A DNA stretch of 64,000 nucleotides from Pseudomonas sp. ANT_J12 (GTDB lineage Bacteria; Pseudomonadota; Gammaproteobacteria; Pseudomonadales; Pseudomonadaceae). Positions within the stretch are counted from its first letter, which is position 1. Each line of letters opens with the position of its first letter. The notes beneath the pieces are model-generated. The model saw only the letters and a list, made by a program, of their open reading frames with translations, ran no database searches and was not told the DNA's origin. Positions 49,033-57,596 of this stretch are shown in pieces. Position numbers and translations under genes: made by a program. The stretch lies in contig NZ_VOBN01000001.1 in assembly GCF_008370045.1 (NCBI RefSeq), forward strand, positions 868,001 through 932,000. Direction: 5' to 3'.

Positions 49033-49049
49033 GATGAGAATCATCTATC
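49033..49049 (-). promoter_or_regulatory. Fur-like box 2
   Basis: GATGAGAATCATCTATC matches the GATAATGAGAATCATTATC core (TGAGAATCAT) well. Together with box 1 it suggests iron repression of the DUF3649-to-receptor unit. Confidence 0.75.
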
Positions 49050-49072
49050 GCTACTTGGGCTGGTGAACACCG

Positions 49073-49107
49073 GAAACAAAAACGGGCCTGCATAAGCAGA
49101 CCCGTTT
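49073..49107 (-). terminator. Terminator of the HPF-like gene
   Basis: On the minus strand the stem AACGGGTCTGC / GCAGGCCCGTT with loop TTAT is followed by TTTGTTT, 32 bases after the stop of the HPF-like gene. Confidence 0.8.
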
Positions 49108-49138
49108 GTCAGTGGAAAGGTAAAAAGTGAATCAGGCC

Positions 49139-49546
49139 TCAGCCGTTTTGTGCAGCCTGTTCGTTCTCTAGAAACTCGTCTTCCAGCAGCGCATCGGCTG
49201 CAACTCTCTCGAACGGCACGATAGCGGCACGTGGTTTGCCCCGCAATTTGCCGAACAGATGCTCAAGCGCGTGTTCGAGTTTTTCGGCCGCCCCGTCGAT
49301 GGCTTGTTCCAGGGTATCGGCTTTATGGGTCACCGAGATCGGTTGGTGGCCTTTAGGCCGCGCTTCCAGCTGGCAGCGCATGTCATGCGGTCCGGGCTTG
49401 TCGCCGTTTTCGTCCCGCAGGTGAACCTCGACGCGGGTCAGGTCCTCTTCGTAACGTTCGAGCGTGCTCTCAATGGTAGTACGTACCCACTCCTCCAGTC
49501 GGATGCTGCTTTGAATATGGTTATCGCTGTTGACTTGGATTTGCAT
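49139..49546 (-). CDS. HPF/RaiA-family ribosome-associated protein
   Basis: A 135-residue protein whose first ~105 residues follow the HPF/RaiA fold (MQIQVNSDNHIQSSIRLEEWVRTTIESTLERYEEDLTRVEVHL, then basic and acidic helices AIDGAAEKLEHALEHLFGKL). Such proteins bind the 30S decoding centre and help ribosome hibernation. It is not beside rpoN, so it is a second, stress-type paralogue rather than the housekeeping hpf. The acidic C-terminal tail (LLEDEFLENEQ) is unusual. It is a single-gene unit with its own terminator. Confidence 0.85.
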   Translation of the reverse strand: MQIQVNSDNHIQSSIRLEEWVRTTIESTLERYEEDLTRVEVHLRDENGDKPGPHDMRCQLEARPKGHQPISVTHKADTLEQAIDGAAEKLEHALEHLFGKLRGKPRAAIVPFERVAADALLEDEFLENEQAAQNG

Positions 49547-49759
49547 AGTTCATCCCTTATTTCAGCTAGCTCGCGAGAGGCCGGTCGGCTTGCCCTTGGG
49601 CGTCATCACCGTGGCCTCTTACTTACACAATCGGTCTGTGCGCAGAACATTTCAACCCCTAAAAAAAGATAAATATGGATTCGCAAAAAAAGCCGGACAA
49701 CGGCCAAAAGCGCTGTTAAGGTCGGGAGTTGGGTCGCCACGCTTCCTTGTCACAATTGC

Positions 49760-50707
49760 TCACATCTGCTGCTCCGCCAGTGGATGCAGACTGCGAAAAA
49801 TCCCCGCTTCCTCTACCAGCCAATCATGCACCGCGCGCACGCCCGGATGGCTCAGCGCCCCCGGCGCATACAGCAGCATGTAGCGTTTGTGATTCGGCAC
49901 CGCCAGGCCAAACGGCACAATCAACGTCCCCCGCTCCAGCTCATCGTTGAGCAAGGTTCGCCGCGCAATCGCCACGCCCATGCCGGCAATCGCCGCTTCG
50001 ATGGTCAGGTGATTGCGATTGAAGGTGTGCCCGCGCCGTACGTCGGCGCCTTCGAAGCCGATGGCGTTGAGGTAGAACTCCCACTCCGCGTACTCGTAGC
50101 TGCCGCGCCAGGCGGTGATGTCGTGCAGCAGCGCAAAATGCATCAGGTCCGCCGGGCCGTGCAGTGGCGGACGGCCGCGCAGCAGGCTCGGGGCGCAGAC
50201 CGGAAAGATCTGCTCATCGAGCAAGGCGGTGGATAACAAACCGGGATAGCTGCCGTCGTTCAGGTCAATGGCCAGATCGAAGTCGCCTTCGTGCAGCGGC
50301 ACGCTGCTGTCCTCGGCGACCAGGCGCAACTGAATGTCCGGAAAACGTTGCTGCAAGCGTGGCAGGCGCGGGGTCAGCCACTTGCTCAGGAATGACGGAA
50401 TAGAGCGCAAGCGCAAAGTCCCGCTGATCATCCCGGCGTCCAGTCGTCGCAATTCCGCGTCGATGCTGCCGTACGCCTCGTTGACCGTAATAGCCAGTCG
50501 CTGGCCCTCCGCGCTCAATTCCACGCCGCGAGCGCGACGGTGGAACAGGCGAAAACCCAGACGCTCTTCCAGCTGTCGGATTTGCTGGCTGACCGCACCC
50601 GGCGTGATGTGCAGCTCTTCGGCGCAACGGGTGAACGACAAGTGCCGCGCGGCACAGGAAAACACGTGCAGCCAGACGTAGGTCTGGGCGTGCAATTGAC
50701 GACTCAT
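49760..50707 (-). CDS. LysR-family regulator divergent from L-serine dehydratase
   Basis: A 315-residue LysR regulator of the GcvA-like subgroup with [37 protein letters not shown]. The divergent position from sdaA suggests it controls serine degradation. The 135-base gap holds the inverted repeat TTTAG-TCCTG-CTAAA next to its start. The effector is not known. Confidence 0.88.
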   Translation of the reverse strand: MSRQLHAQTYVWLHVFSCAARHLSFTRCAEELHITPGAVSQQIRQLEERLGFRLFHRRARGVELSAEGQRLAITVNEAYGSIDAELRRLDAGMISGTLRLRSIPSFLSKWLTPRLPRLQQRFPDIQLRLVAEDSSVPLHEGDFDLAIDLNDGSYPGLLSTALLDEQIFPVCAPSLLRGRPPLHGPADLMHFALLHDITAWRGSYEYAEWEFYLNAIGFEGADVRRGHTFNRNHLTIEAAIAGMGVAIARRTLLNDELERGTLIVPFGLAVPNHKRYMLLYAPGALSHPGVRAVHDWLVEEAGIFRSLHPLAEQQM

Positions 50708-50709
50708 CG

Positions 50710-50724
50710 TTTAGTCCTGCTAAA
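50710..50724. promoter_or_regulatory. Inverted repeat TTTAG-N5-CTAAA, candidate LysR site
   Basis: TTTAGTCCTGCTAAA begins three bases upstream of the LysR start and lies 119 bases before the sdaA ATG. It fits an autoregulatory LysR site (T-N11-A) but is short. Confidence 0.4.
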
Positions 50725-50842
50725 GGCTGTCTTAGGAAGTTTCGTTGGTCACGTAGGACCGAGGTGGGCAGTATCGCCGACATTGCGCTTGTCCTACAAA
50801 AATGGCAGCGATTTCTCTTCCATTGCTTGTATAGGCTTTAGC

Positions 50843-52219
50843 ATGGCTATCAGTGTTTTCGATCTCTTCAAGGTGGGCATCGGTCCATCCAGCTCCCACA
50901 CCGTCGGCCCGATGCGCGCCGCCGCGACCTTTGCCCAGGCCCTGATCGACCAACAATTGTTGGCCGACGTACGGCGGGTAGAAATCCGCCTCTACGGCTC
51001 GTTGTCGGCGACCGGCGTCGGTCACGCCACCGACCGCGCCTGCGTCATGGGCCTGATGGGCGAATGGCCGGACAGCATCGATCCGACGTCTATCGATTCA
51101 CGCATCCAGCATCTGCGGGAAACCGGCGAACTGTCCCTCGCCGGCCAATTGACCATTGCCTTCAACTGGCAGCGCGATCTCCTGCTGCTGGACGAGAGCC
51201 TGCCCTACCACCCCAACGCGATGTCTCTGACAGCCTTCGGCGAAACCGGCGAGCTGTGGGAGCAAACGTACTACTCGGTGGGCGGCGGTTTCATCATCGA
51301 AGCGGCGGAAGCCGAGTCCGGCATCGCGCCTGCCAGCGACGTGGTGCTGCCGTACGATTTCTCCAGCGCCGCCGAATTGCTCAGGCTGTGCAACCAGCAT
51401 GGCCTGCGGGTTTCCGAGCTGATGATGGCCAACGAACTGGCCTGGCGCAGCGAAGCCGAAATCCGCCAAGGCTTGCTGCACATCTGGTCGGTGATGCGCG
51501 AGTGCGTCGAGCAAGGCTTGCTGCATGAAGGCATTCTTCCCGGCGGTCTGAATGTTCCGCGCCGTGCCGCGAAATTGCACCGCAGCCTGTTGGAAATCGG
51601 CAAGCCGAATGTCATCACGTCCACGCTGTCGGCCATGGAGTGGGTCAACCTGTTCGCCCTCGCCGTGAACGAGGAAAACGCCGCCGGCGGACGGATGGTC
51701 ACCGCCCCCACCAACGGCGCGGCCGGGATCATTCCGGCGGTGCTGCACTACTACATGAAATTCAACCCGGACGCGTCGGACGATGACGTGGTCGCGTTCT
51801 TCCTCGGCGCGGCGGCGGTCGGCATTCTGTGCAAGAAAAACGCCTCGATCTCCGGCGCCGAAGTCGGCTGCCAGGGTGAAGTCGGATCGGCCTGTGCCAT
51901 GGCTGCCGCCGGTCTGGCAGACGTGCTCGGCGCCACCCCGGAGCAACTGGAAAACGCTGCCGAAATCGGCCTGGAACACAACCTCGGCCTGACCTGCGAC
52001 CCGGTCGGCGGCCTGGTGCAAGTGCCGTGCATCGAACGCAACGCCATCGCCGCAGTGAAGGCGATCAACGCCACGCAAATGGCCCTGCGCGGCGACGGCA
52101 AACACTTCATTTCCCTGGACCGGGTAATCCGCACCATGCGCGATACCGGCGCCGACATGCAGGACAAATACAAAGAGACTTCACGGGGTGGGTTGGCGGT
52201 GAGCTGGGTGGAATGTTGA
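50843..52219 (+). CDS. sdaA: L-serine dehydratase (iron-sulfur type)
   Basis: A 458-residue single-chain [4Fe-4S] L-serine ammonia-lyase that makes pyruvate and ammonia. The beta domain starts [24 protein letters not shown]; the alpha domain has the cluster cysteines in [39 protein letters not shown]. The length equals known Pseudomonas enzymes. The open frame runs further upstream, but the ATG used is the family start. A terminator follows. Confidence 0.93.
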   Translation: MAISVFDLFKVGIGPSSSHTVGPMRAAATFAQALIDQQLLADVRRVEIRLYGSLSATGVGHATDRACVMGLMGEWPDSIDPTSIDSRIQHLRETGELSLAGQLTIAFNWQRDLLLLDESLPYHPNAMSLTAFGETGELWEQTYYSVGGGFIIEAAEAESGIAPASDVVLPYDFSSAAELLRLCNQHGLRVSELMMANELAWRSEAEIRQGLLHIWSVMRECVEQGLLHEGILPGGLNVPRRAAKLHRSLLEIGKPNVITSTLSAMEWVNLFALAVNEENAAGGRMVTAPTNGAAGIIPAVLHYYMKFNPDASDDDVVAFFLGAAAVGILCKKNASISGAEVGCQGEVGSACAMAAAGLADVLGATPEQLENAAEIGLEHNLGLTCDPVGGLVQVPCIERNAIAAVKAINATQMALRGDGKHFISLDRVIRTMRDTGADMQDKYKETSRGGLAVSWVEC

Positions 52220-52269
52220 CCGCTTCCGTTGCACCCGCACTGCTTTTGCCCTGAAACGGGCAGGCAAGA

Positions 52270-52299
52270 AAAGGCGAACATCACCGTTCGCCTTTTTTG
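52270..52299 (+). terminator. Rho-independent terminator after sdaA
   Basis: AAAAGGCGAAC-ATCACC-GTTCGCCTTTTTT, a perfect stem and T-run 50 bases after the sdaA stop. Confidence 0.88.
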
Positions 52300-52351
52300 T
52301 GCCCGTTTCATTGTTCGACCGTTTTCCCGGCATGCCCCTTGCTACGTCCCT

Positions 52352-52377
52352 GTAGGCGCTGCCGAAGACTGCTCCTA
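52352..52377. repeat. Short GTAGG...CTCCTAC palindrome
   Basis: GTAGGCGCTGCCGAAGACTG followed by CTCCTAC: a small, single REP-like unit of another family between sdaA and the DUF3509 gene. The rest of the 267-base gap shows no gene. Confidence 0.5.
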
Positions 52378-52486
52378 CAAAGCGATGATGGCGATATGGC
52401 TATGGAATGGCCGATGGTCTGGTATTGCGAACCAACCCGATCATGGCCGGTCAACAACTGCACGTTCAATCAGGCGGTGACGCATC

Positions 52487-52804
52487 ATGGACAACCCTTT
52501 TCAGCTCATTACCGATGCCTTTGCACCGGACTATCAGATCAACCTGAGCATTCAGGGTCTGGACGGCAGCATCATGCTGACGCTCTCCAACAGTGGCCGC
52601 GTGGTCGCCAAACGGATGATCAGCGCCGAACAACGCAACGACCCCAAACGCCTCAAGCGCCTGGTGCAAAGCATCCAGTTCGGCATCGCCATCGAACAGG
52701 GCCACAGCGCCGTGGCCATCCTTGAAGCGATGACCGACGGCGACAATCGCAATCTGCCGCCGCCACAGATCAAAGGCCACAGCCGGCCAGCCATGCGGCT
52801 TTAG
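52487..52804 (+). CDS. DUF3509 family protein
   Basis: A 105-residue protein that fits DUF3509, a Pseudomonas family of unknown function: MDNPFQLITDAFAPDYQINLSIQGLDGSIMLTLSNSGRVVAKRMIS, then a helix with RLKRLVQSIQFGIAIEQGH. Soluble, no signal peptide. The C-terminal ~25 residues are polar. Its stop overlaps the stop region of the convergent psiE-like gene by four bases. Confidence 0.75.
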   Translation: MDNPFQLITDAFAPDYQINLSIQGLDGSIMLTLSNSGRVVAKRMISAEQRNDPKRLKRLVQSIQFGIAIEQGHSAVAILEAMTDGDNRNLPPPQIKGHSRPAMRL

Positions 52805-53301
52805 ATCTCGCCCTTCTCCACCTCGGGATGCTCACCGGAGCCCGTGCCGATCTTGCGCTGCGGGTGTTCGATCTTCACCGAGGGAAATTGTGAGGACGCG
52901 TAACGCACCACCAGAATCGAGAACGCCAGCAGCAGAATCCCGCCACACAGGTAGATGATGCCGATGTCCGGCGGGTTGTGGTGCGAGACGTTGGAGATCA
53001 GCAAACGCGTCAGCGCGGTAATCGCCACGTAGATCAGGAAGCGCACCGGCATGTGGTTGGTCTTGAAGTAAATCCCGACCATCGCGCCCAATTCCAAATA
53101 GATGAACAGCAGCAGGATGTCATCGATCTTGATGTGCCCCGCCTCGATCATCTGCAGGAACTCCATCACCGCCGCCCACGCGGTGACCGCACCGATGGCG
53201 AACAGCGCCAGGTAGTGGAAGGTCTCGACGAACAGGTTGCCCAGGGACTCGGCCAGTTGATGCACGTTCTGCCGCAGGTTCTCGGACCAGTTGATTTTCA
53301 C
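52801..53301 (-). CDS. psiE: PsiE-family membrane protein
   Basis: A 166-residue protein with four hydrophobic helices (TFHYLALFAIGAVTAWAAVM, ILLLFIYLELGAMVGIYF, VRFLIYVAITALTRLLI, IIYLCGGILLLAFSILVVRYA), the PsiE pattern. In E. coli psiE is induced by phosphate starvation; its function is not known. The hydrophilic C-terminal tail is a little longer than usual. It stands alone on the minus strand, divergent from yebG. Confidence 0.88.
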   Translation of the reverse strand: MKINWSENLRQNVHQLAESLGNLFVETFHYLALFAIGAVTAWAAVMEFLQMIEAGHIKIDDILLLFIYLELGAMVGIYFKTNHMPVRFLIYVAITALTRLLISNVSHHNPPDIGIIYLCGGILLLAFSILVVRYASSQFPSVKIEHPQRKIGTGSGEHPEVEKGEI

Positions 53302-53528
53302 GATGATTCTTCCTTAGCTCGGTTCGAGCGGATGATGCGGGTTGGACGTGACGGTTGTTCTGCATGCAGAAAAAAGGCCAGGAGTTGTGAGTTGAGATGA
53401 TGGCCGCGTGATATGAGACACGTTTGTGGTGTCGCGAAGGGGACAACACGATTCACCTGACAAACGCCAATTTCGGTCTACATTAAAAAGCCACTACCCA
53501 AAGCGCAGGGATTCGCTTATCCTTTTCG

Positions 53529-53544
53529 CTGTATATAGATACAG
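53529..53544 (+). promoter_or_regulatory. LexA (SOS) box upstream of yebG
   Basis: CTGTATATAGATACAG matches the CTGT-N8-ACAG LexA operator exactly, with the favoured AT-rich centre, 44 bases before the yebG ATG. Confidence 0.93.
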
Positions 53545-53587
53545 TAGTCGCAAAGACAACTTAATGTGAAGGCATGTGAGGTGGTGA

Positions 53588-53920
53588 ATGGCCGTCGAAG
53601 TGGTATACCGCAGCAGCCGAGATCTGGAGCGCTTGTTCATGGATAAAGCCGAAGCTGACCGTCATGACAAAATGCTCGAACTGGCCGAATTGCTGGCCGA
53701 AGTGTTGCAAAAAGCCGTTCCGTCCCTGAGCGAGCAGCAAGTCGAAGAAGCCGGGATCTACATGGCGAAGAACCGCGATGTGTTCGCCAAGGCGTTCAAG
53801 AGCCAGCCGGACGCACTGTCTGAACTGCTGAGCGCGCCTGCTGAAGTGGTTGAACCTGTGGCGGTGGTTGAAGACGCCGAGCCGGTGAAACCAGCGAAAG
53901 CGGTTAAAGCCGTCAAGTAA
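53588..53920 (+). CDS. yebG: SOS-inducible YebG family protein
   Basis: A 110-residue protein. The first ~75 residues match YebG (MAVEVVYRSSRDLERLFMDKAEADRHDKMLELAELLAEVLQ), a DNA-damage-inducible protein of unknown activity. The C-terminal third is a low-complexity tail of Pro, Val, Ala and Lys (EPVAVVEDAEPVKPAKAVKAVK), unlike the E. coli tail. The consensus LexA box upstream shows SOS control, and a terminator follows. Confidence 0.93.
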   Translation: MAVEVVYRSSRDLERLFMDKAEADRHDKMLELAELLAEVLQKAVPSLSEQQVEEAGIYMAKNRDVFAKAFKSQPDALSELLSAPAEVVEPVAVVEDAEPVKPAKAVKAVK

Positions 53921-53939
53921 GCAAGGCCCGAATTGAATA

Positions 53940-53970
53940 GGCCCTGAGTCGAATGGCTCAGGGCCTTTTT
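53940..53970 (+). terminator. Rho-independent terminator after yebG
   Basis: GGCCCTGAG and CTCAGGGCC form a perfect 9-bp stem followed by five T residues. Confidence 0.88.
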
Positions 53971-54021
53971 CATGTCCAAAAATCAAGATCAAAAGATCGC
54001 AGCCTTCGGCAGCTCGGGGCG

Positions 54022-55041
54022 TTACCGATACAAAACCTTTTCCGCCAACTCGTCCGCCACCCGCGCCGGCGAACGCTTCTCCGCCTGCGCGTGGGCAAAC
54101 ACTTCGGTCAATCGCGAACTGATTTTCGACAGGTGCGCCGTGATCGTCGCCAACTCCTCGCCACGATGCTTGAGCGAGACGTAGATCAGGCCGCCGGAAT
54201 TGATCACATAATCCGGCGCATACAGAATCCCACGCCGTTCCAGCTGATCGGCAACATCCAGGTGAGTCAGTTGATTGTTCGCCGAACCCGCTACCGCCGA
54301 GCAGCGCAGTTGCGTCACGCTATGGCTATTGAGCACACCGCCCAGGCCACACGGCGCAAGGATGTCGCACGGTGTGCTGAGCAAGGCATCGTTGGCAATC
54401 GGATGGGCGCCCAGTTGCTCCATGGCCAGTTGCACCTTGCCGTGGTCGATGTCGCTGACCAGCAGTTCGGCACCGGCCGCGTGCAGTTGCTCGGCCAGGG
54501 CGAAACCGACATTGCCCAGGCCCTGAATCGCCACGCGCAAGCCTTCGAGATTGTCGCTGCCCAAACGCGCCATGGCGGTGCTGCGGATACCGGCGAACAC
54601 GCCCATCGCCGCGTGGGGCGCGGGGTCGCCGGCAGAGGTGGTGCTGGTGACGTGCTGGGTTTGTTGGGCGATGCAATCCATGTCCGCCACCGAGGTGCCG
54701 CTGTCGATGGCGGTGATGTAGCGGCCGTCGAGCTGATTGATGCAACGCCCGAAGGCTTCAAACAGCGCCCCACGGTTTTCCACGTGGACCGGGCGAATGA
54801 TCACCGCCACACCGCCGCCCTGGGCCAGGCCGGCCAGTGCCGCCTTATAACTCATGCCTTGGGCCAGGCGCACCGCGTCCTCGACCGCCGATTCGTCGCT
54901 GGGGTAGGCAAGATAACGACAACCGCCCAGGGCGGGCCCCAGGCGGCTGTTATGAATGGCAATCACCGCCTTCAACCCGGTGACCGGGTCTACGCTTAGG
55001 TGTAGCGATTCAAGGCGAGTGCTTTGCATGAGAGCGAACAT
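54022..55041 (-). CDS. Leucine dehydrogenase-like (Glu/Leu/Phe/Val dehydrogenase family), catalytic Lys replaced
   Basis: A 339-residue member of the Glu/Leu/Phe/Val dehydrogenase family, which deaminates branched-chain amino acids with NAD+. The body is normal: LGPALGGCRYLAY, MSYKAALAGL with K66, DSGTSVADMD, and the nucleotide motif IQGLGNVGFALAEQL. However, the glycine-rich loop that should read GGGK reads GGGV: codon 78 is GTG. The spacing K66 to V78 (12) equals K68 to K80 in Bacillus leucine dehydrogenase, so V78 is the position of the catalytic lysine. Unless this is a sequencing error, the normal reaction is likely lost or altered. It neighbours a SirB1-like gene, as in P. aeruginosa. 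Confidence 0.85.
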   Translation of the reverse strand: MFALMQSTRLESLHLSVDPVTGLKAVIAIHNSRLGPALGGCRYLAYPSDESAVEDAVRLAQGMSYKAALAGLAQGGGVAVIIRPVHVENRGALFEAFGRCINQLDGRYITAIDSGTSVADMDCIAQQTQHVTSTTSAGDPAPHAAMGVFAGIRSTAMARLGSDNLEGLRVAIQGLGNVGFALAEQLHAAGAELLVSDIDHGKVQLAMEQLGAHPIANDALLSTPCDILAPCGLGGVLNSHSVTQLRCSAVAGSANNQLTHLDVADQLERRGILYAPDYVINSGGLIYVSLKHRGEELATITAHLSKISSRLTEVFAHAQAEKRSPARVADELAEKVLYR

Positions 55042-55224
55042 CGTTGGGCTCCCGAATCACTTCTGGTAGTCGCCAGTATAGGCTTGCGCCTGAAAATTGC
55101 TGAAGCGCACCGGAATAAGCCGCGCGTGTTTAAGGGCTTTGCGACATAACCTGCAGGCGCCTGTGTGCAGGACTGGACGAAAGCCGGTGGCGGGGCTAAA
55201 ACGAGGCATTCCATGGAGATTCAG

Positions 55225-56028
55225 ATGACCCCGCGCCAACGCTTCTTCGACTGCCTGCAACGTTCACCGCCCGCCCTGTTCGAGGCGGCGCTGTGGATTG
55301 CGGCCGAACACGATGCCCAGATGAAGCTCGAAGCGGTGCTGGCGGACTTCATGGAACTGCAACAACGGGTCAGTTCAGGCCTGCCGATGCTGCCGGTGAG
55401 CGAATTGGCCCAGCCGTTATTGCGGCGCATGAATGACCTGGGGTTTGCCCAGGACGACTTCACTCCACTGCGTCCGCAAGTGGCATTGGTCCATAAGGTC
55501 CTGGAACGTCGCCGTGGCCAGCCGCTGGCCCTGGGGCTGATTGCACTGGAGTTGGCCAGAAGGCTGGAGATTCCCCTGGTGGGGGTGAATTTTCCCGGGC
55601 ATTTCCTGCTGCGGGTGCAGGGCGCCGATCACCTGCTCGACCCCTGTGGCGGGCGCCGACTGTACCCCAACGATTGCCGCGATCTGCTGCAGCGTCAGTA
55701 CGGTCCCAACCTCAAACTCAGCGCCGAGCATTTGCTGACGGCCGACCCGGTGCACATGCTCCAGCGGCTGTCGCGCAACTTGCGCCAGTTGCACCTCACC
55801 AACGACGACTACATCGGCGCCCTGGTGGACGCCGAGCGAGTGCTGGAACTGGGCAACGGCAGCGCCTCCGATTACCTGGCCCGGGCCAGTCTCTACCAAC
55901 GGCTCGACTGCCCGAATGCCGAGCGCTTCGACCTGGAGCATGCGCTGTTGCTCAGTGATGACCCGATCCAGCGGATTCGCCTGACCGAGCGCCTCGGGCA
56001 CCTGCCCCCAAACTCAGTCGTTCACTGA
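55225..56028 (+). CDS. SirB1/transglutaminase-like protein with TPR region
   Basis: A 267-residue protein of the SirB1 family. The central part is transglutaminase-like (LVHKVLERRRGQPLALGLIALELARRLEIPLVGVNFPGHFLLRV, then LLDPCGGRRL), with His and Asp positions but no obvious catalytic cysteine; the C-terminal ~90 residues resemble TPR helices (DDYIGALVDAERVLELGN). The function is unknown. I start at MTPRQRFF, with GGAG six bases upstream; the ATG at 55213 is an equally placed alternative. It is divergent from the leucine-dehydrogenase-like gene. Confidence 0.82.
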   Translation: MTPRQRFFDCLQRSPPALFEAALWIAAEHDAQMKLEAVLADFMELQQRVSSGLPMLPVSELAQPLLRRMNDLGFAQDDFTPLRPQVALVHKVLERRRGQPLALGLIALELARRLEIPLVGVNFPGHFLLRVQGADHLLDPCGGRRLYPNDCRDLLQRQYGPNLKLSAEHLLTADPVHMLQRLSRNLRQLHLTNDDYIGALVDAERVLELGNGSASDYLARASLYQRLDCPNAERFDLEHALLLSDDPIQRIRLTERLGHLPPNSVVH

Positions 56029-56034
56029 TCTCCT

Positions 56035-56124
56035 GTAGGAGCGAGGCTTGCCCGCGAAAGCGGTGGGTCAGCCAACATCAATGTTGGATGTCCCGCCGTC
56101 TTCGCGGGCAAGCTTTGCTCCTAC
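56035..56124. repeat. REP pair overlapping the 3' end of an MFS gene
   Basis: GTAGGAGCGAGGCTTGCCCG faces its complement ending CAAGCTTTGCTCCTAC. The element spans the gap after the SirB1-like gene and the last 18 codons of the convergent MFS gene. Confidence 0.9.
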
Positions 56125-57453
56125 AGGGGGGGGTGTTGTTTCCTGGGGCGAACGCACCTGAATGATGAACAACGCCGCAATCACCGCCGGTATCGCGCAG
56201 AAGAAGAAAATCTGCTGCACCGGGATGTGCATCGCCAGCAGCATGCTGCCAAACAATGGCCCGAGGATCGAACCGAAACGCCCCACGCCCAGCGCCCAAC
56301 CGGTGCCGGTGGCGCGCACGTGCGCCGGGTAGAAGTTACTGGCGAAGGCATTGAGGGTCAGTTGCCCGCCGATGATGCAGAACCCGGCGGCGATCACGCT
56401 GGCCACCAGATAACGCGGGTTGTCGTGATTGAGGCCGAGCAGAATCGTGCACAGCGCCGCCGCCGTCAGCACGCCCGCCAGCAGTCGCACCTTGCTTTTG
56501 AGGCGGTCGGCGAACCAGGCCATGCAGATCGCGCCGACGGTGCCGGCGAACAGGAACATTGAGGTCACCAGGTTGGCTTGGTTGAGTTTCAAGCCGCTTT
56601 CCAGCAACAGCGTCGGCAACCAGCTGATCATGAAATACAGCAGGATCAGGCTGACGAAAAAGGTCGCCCAGATCAGCAAGGTCGGCCGCGCATAACCGTT
56701 GCGGAACAACTCCAGCACCGTCAGTTTGCTGCCCTGTTCCTGCTCGTTTTGCGCCATCGAGGCGGCGGGTGGTTGCCAGTCCGGGAGCATCCGCGCCGTG
56801 ACGTTGCGCAAGCGCGCATAAGGCGGTGCATCGCGCAGCAGGCGCGGCAAGGACTCAGGCAGAAACCAGGCCAGGAACGGGAACAGCAGCAAAGGCGTGA
56901 TGCCACCAGCGAGGAACACCGCTTGCCAGCCGAAGCTGTCGATAAAACCCGCCGCGACAAACCCGCCCGCTGCCCCGCCGAACGAAAAGCCGCAAGCAGC
57001 CAGCGTCACCATCAAGGTGCGCAGGCGTGGCGGCGAATATTCCGACATCAATGCCATGGCGCTGGGCATGGCCCCGCCCATGCCGATCCCGCAGATGAAT
57101 CGCGCGGCCATCAGGGTATTCAGGGAGTTTGCGAACACCATCAGCACCGTGAGGGTGGCGTAGATCAGCACACAGCCGAGCAGAATCCGCCGTACGCCGA
57201 AGCGATCCGCCAGAGGTGTCACCGCCAGTGAACCCAGGGTCAGGCCCAACAGGTTGGCGCTGAACACCGGGCCGAACGCGGCTTTTTCCAGGCCCCAATC
57301 CTGGGCCAGGGCCGGCACGACGTAGCCGAGGACTTGCGCGTCATAGCCGTCGGTGACCAGCAGCAATGCCAGCAGCAAAAGGAGTAACCACTGATAACGG
57401 GACACAGGACGGGCGTCGAGTGCCGCCCGGAAGCTGGCAATCTGGTTGTGCAT
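56068..57453 (-). CDS. MFS aromatic acid:H+ symporter-like transporter (AAHS type)
   Basis: A 461-residue transporter with 12 hydrophobic helices. Motifs of the PcaK/BenK-like AAHS group are present: the first helix has LLLVTDGYDAQVLGYVVPAL with the membrane Asp, loop 2-3 has PLADRFGVRRILLG, and GIGMGGAMPSAMALMSEYSP follows. It probably imports an aromatic acid for the adjacent homogentisate pathway, though a REP element separates them. The last ~18 residues (VGAKLAREDGGTSNIDVG) are translated from REP DNA, so the native C-terminus was probably near QVRSPQ. Confidence 0.88.
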   Translation of the reverse strand: MHNQIASFRAALDARPVSRYQWLLLLLLALLLVTDGYDAQVLGYVVPALAQDWGLEKAAFGPVFSANLLGLTLGSLAVTPLADRFGVRRILLGCVLIYATLTVLMVFANSLNTLMAARFICGIGMGGAMPSAMALMSEYSPPRLRTLMVTLAACGFSFGGAAGGFVAAGFIDSFGWQAVFLAGGITPLLLFPFLAWFLPESLPRLLRDAPPYARLRNVTARMLPDWQPPAASMAQNEQEQGSKLTVLELFRNGYARPTLLIWATFFVSLILLYFMISWLPTLLLESGLKLNQANLVTSMFLFAGTVGAICMAWFADRLKSKVRLLAGVLTAAALCTILLGLNHDNPRYLVASVIAAGFCIIGGQLTLNAFASNFYPAHVRATGTGWALGVGRFGSILGPLFGSMLLAMHIPVQQIFFFCAIPAVIAALFIIQVRSPQETTPPPVGAKLAREDGGTSNIDVG

Positions 57454-57489
57454 CGCGAGGTACCTGTTTTGTTTTTATGTTTGTAGACC

Positions 57490-57593
57490 GATCGTTCCCA
57501 CGCTCCGCGTGGGAACGCATCCCGTGACGCTCCGCGTCACAGTGGACGCGGAGCGTCCATGGCGGCATTCCCACACGGAGCGTGGGAACGATC
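57490..57593. repeat. REP-like element (GATCGTTCC family) before the MFS gene
   Basis: Outer arms GATCGTTCCCACGC / GCGTGGGAACGATC and inner arms GTGACGCTCCGCG / CGCGGAGCGTCC, between maiA and the MFS gene. It ends four bases from the maiA stop codon. Confidence 0.88.
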
Positions 57594-57596
57594 AGC

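Noticed and set aside
49760..50707. Naming the LysR gene next to sdaA as a known serine regulator
   Set aside because: The subgroup is GcvA-like but I see no feature that identifies a characterised protein, so no symbol is given.
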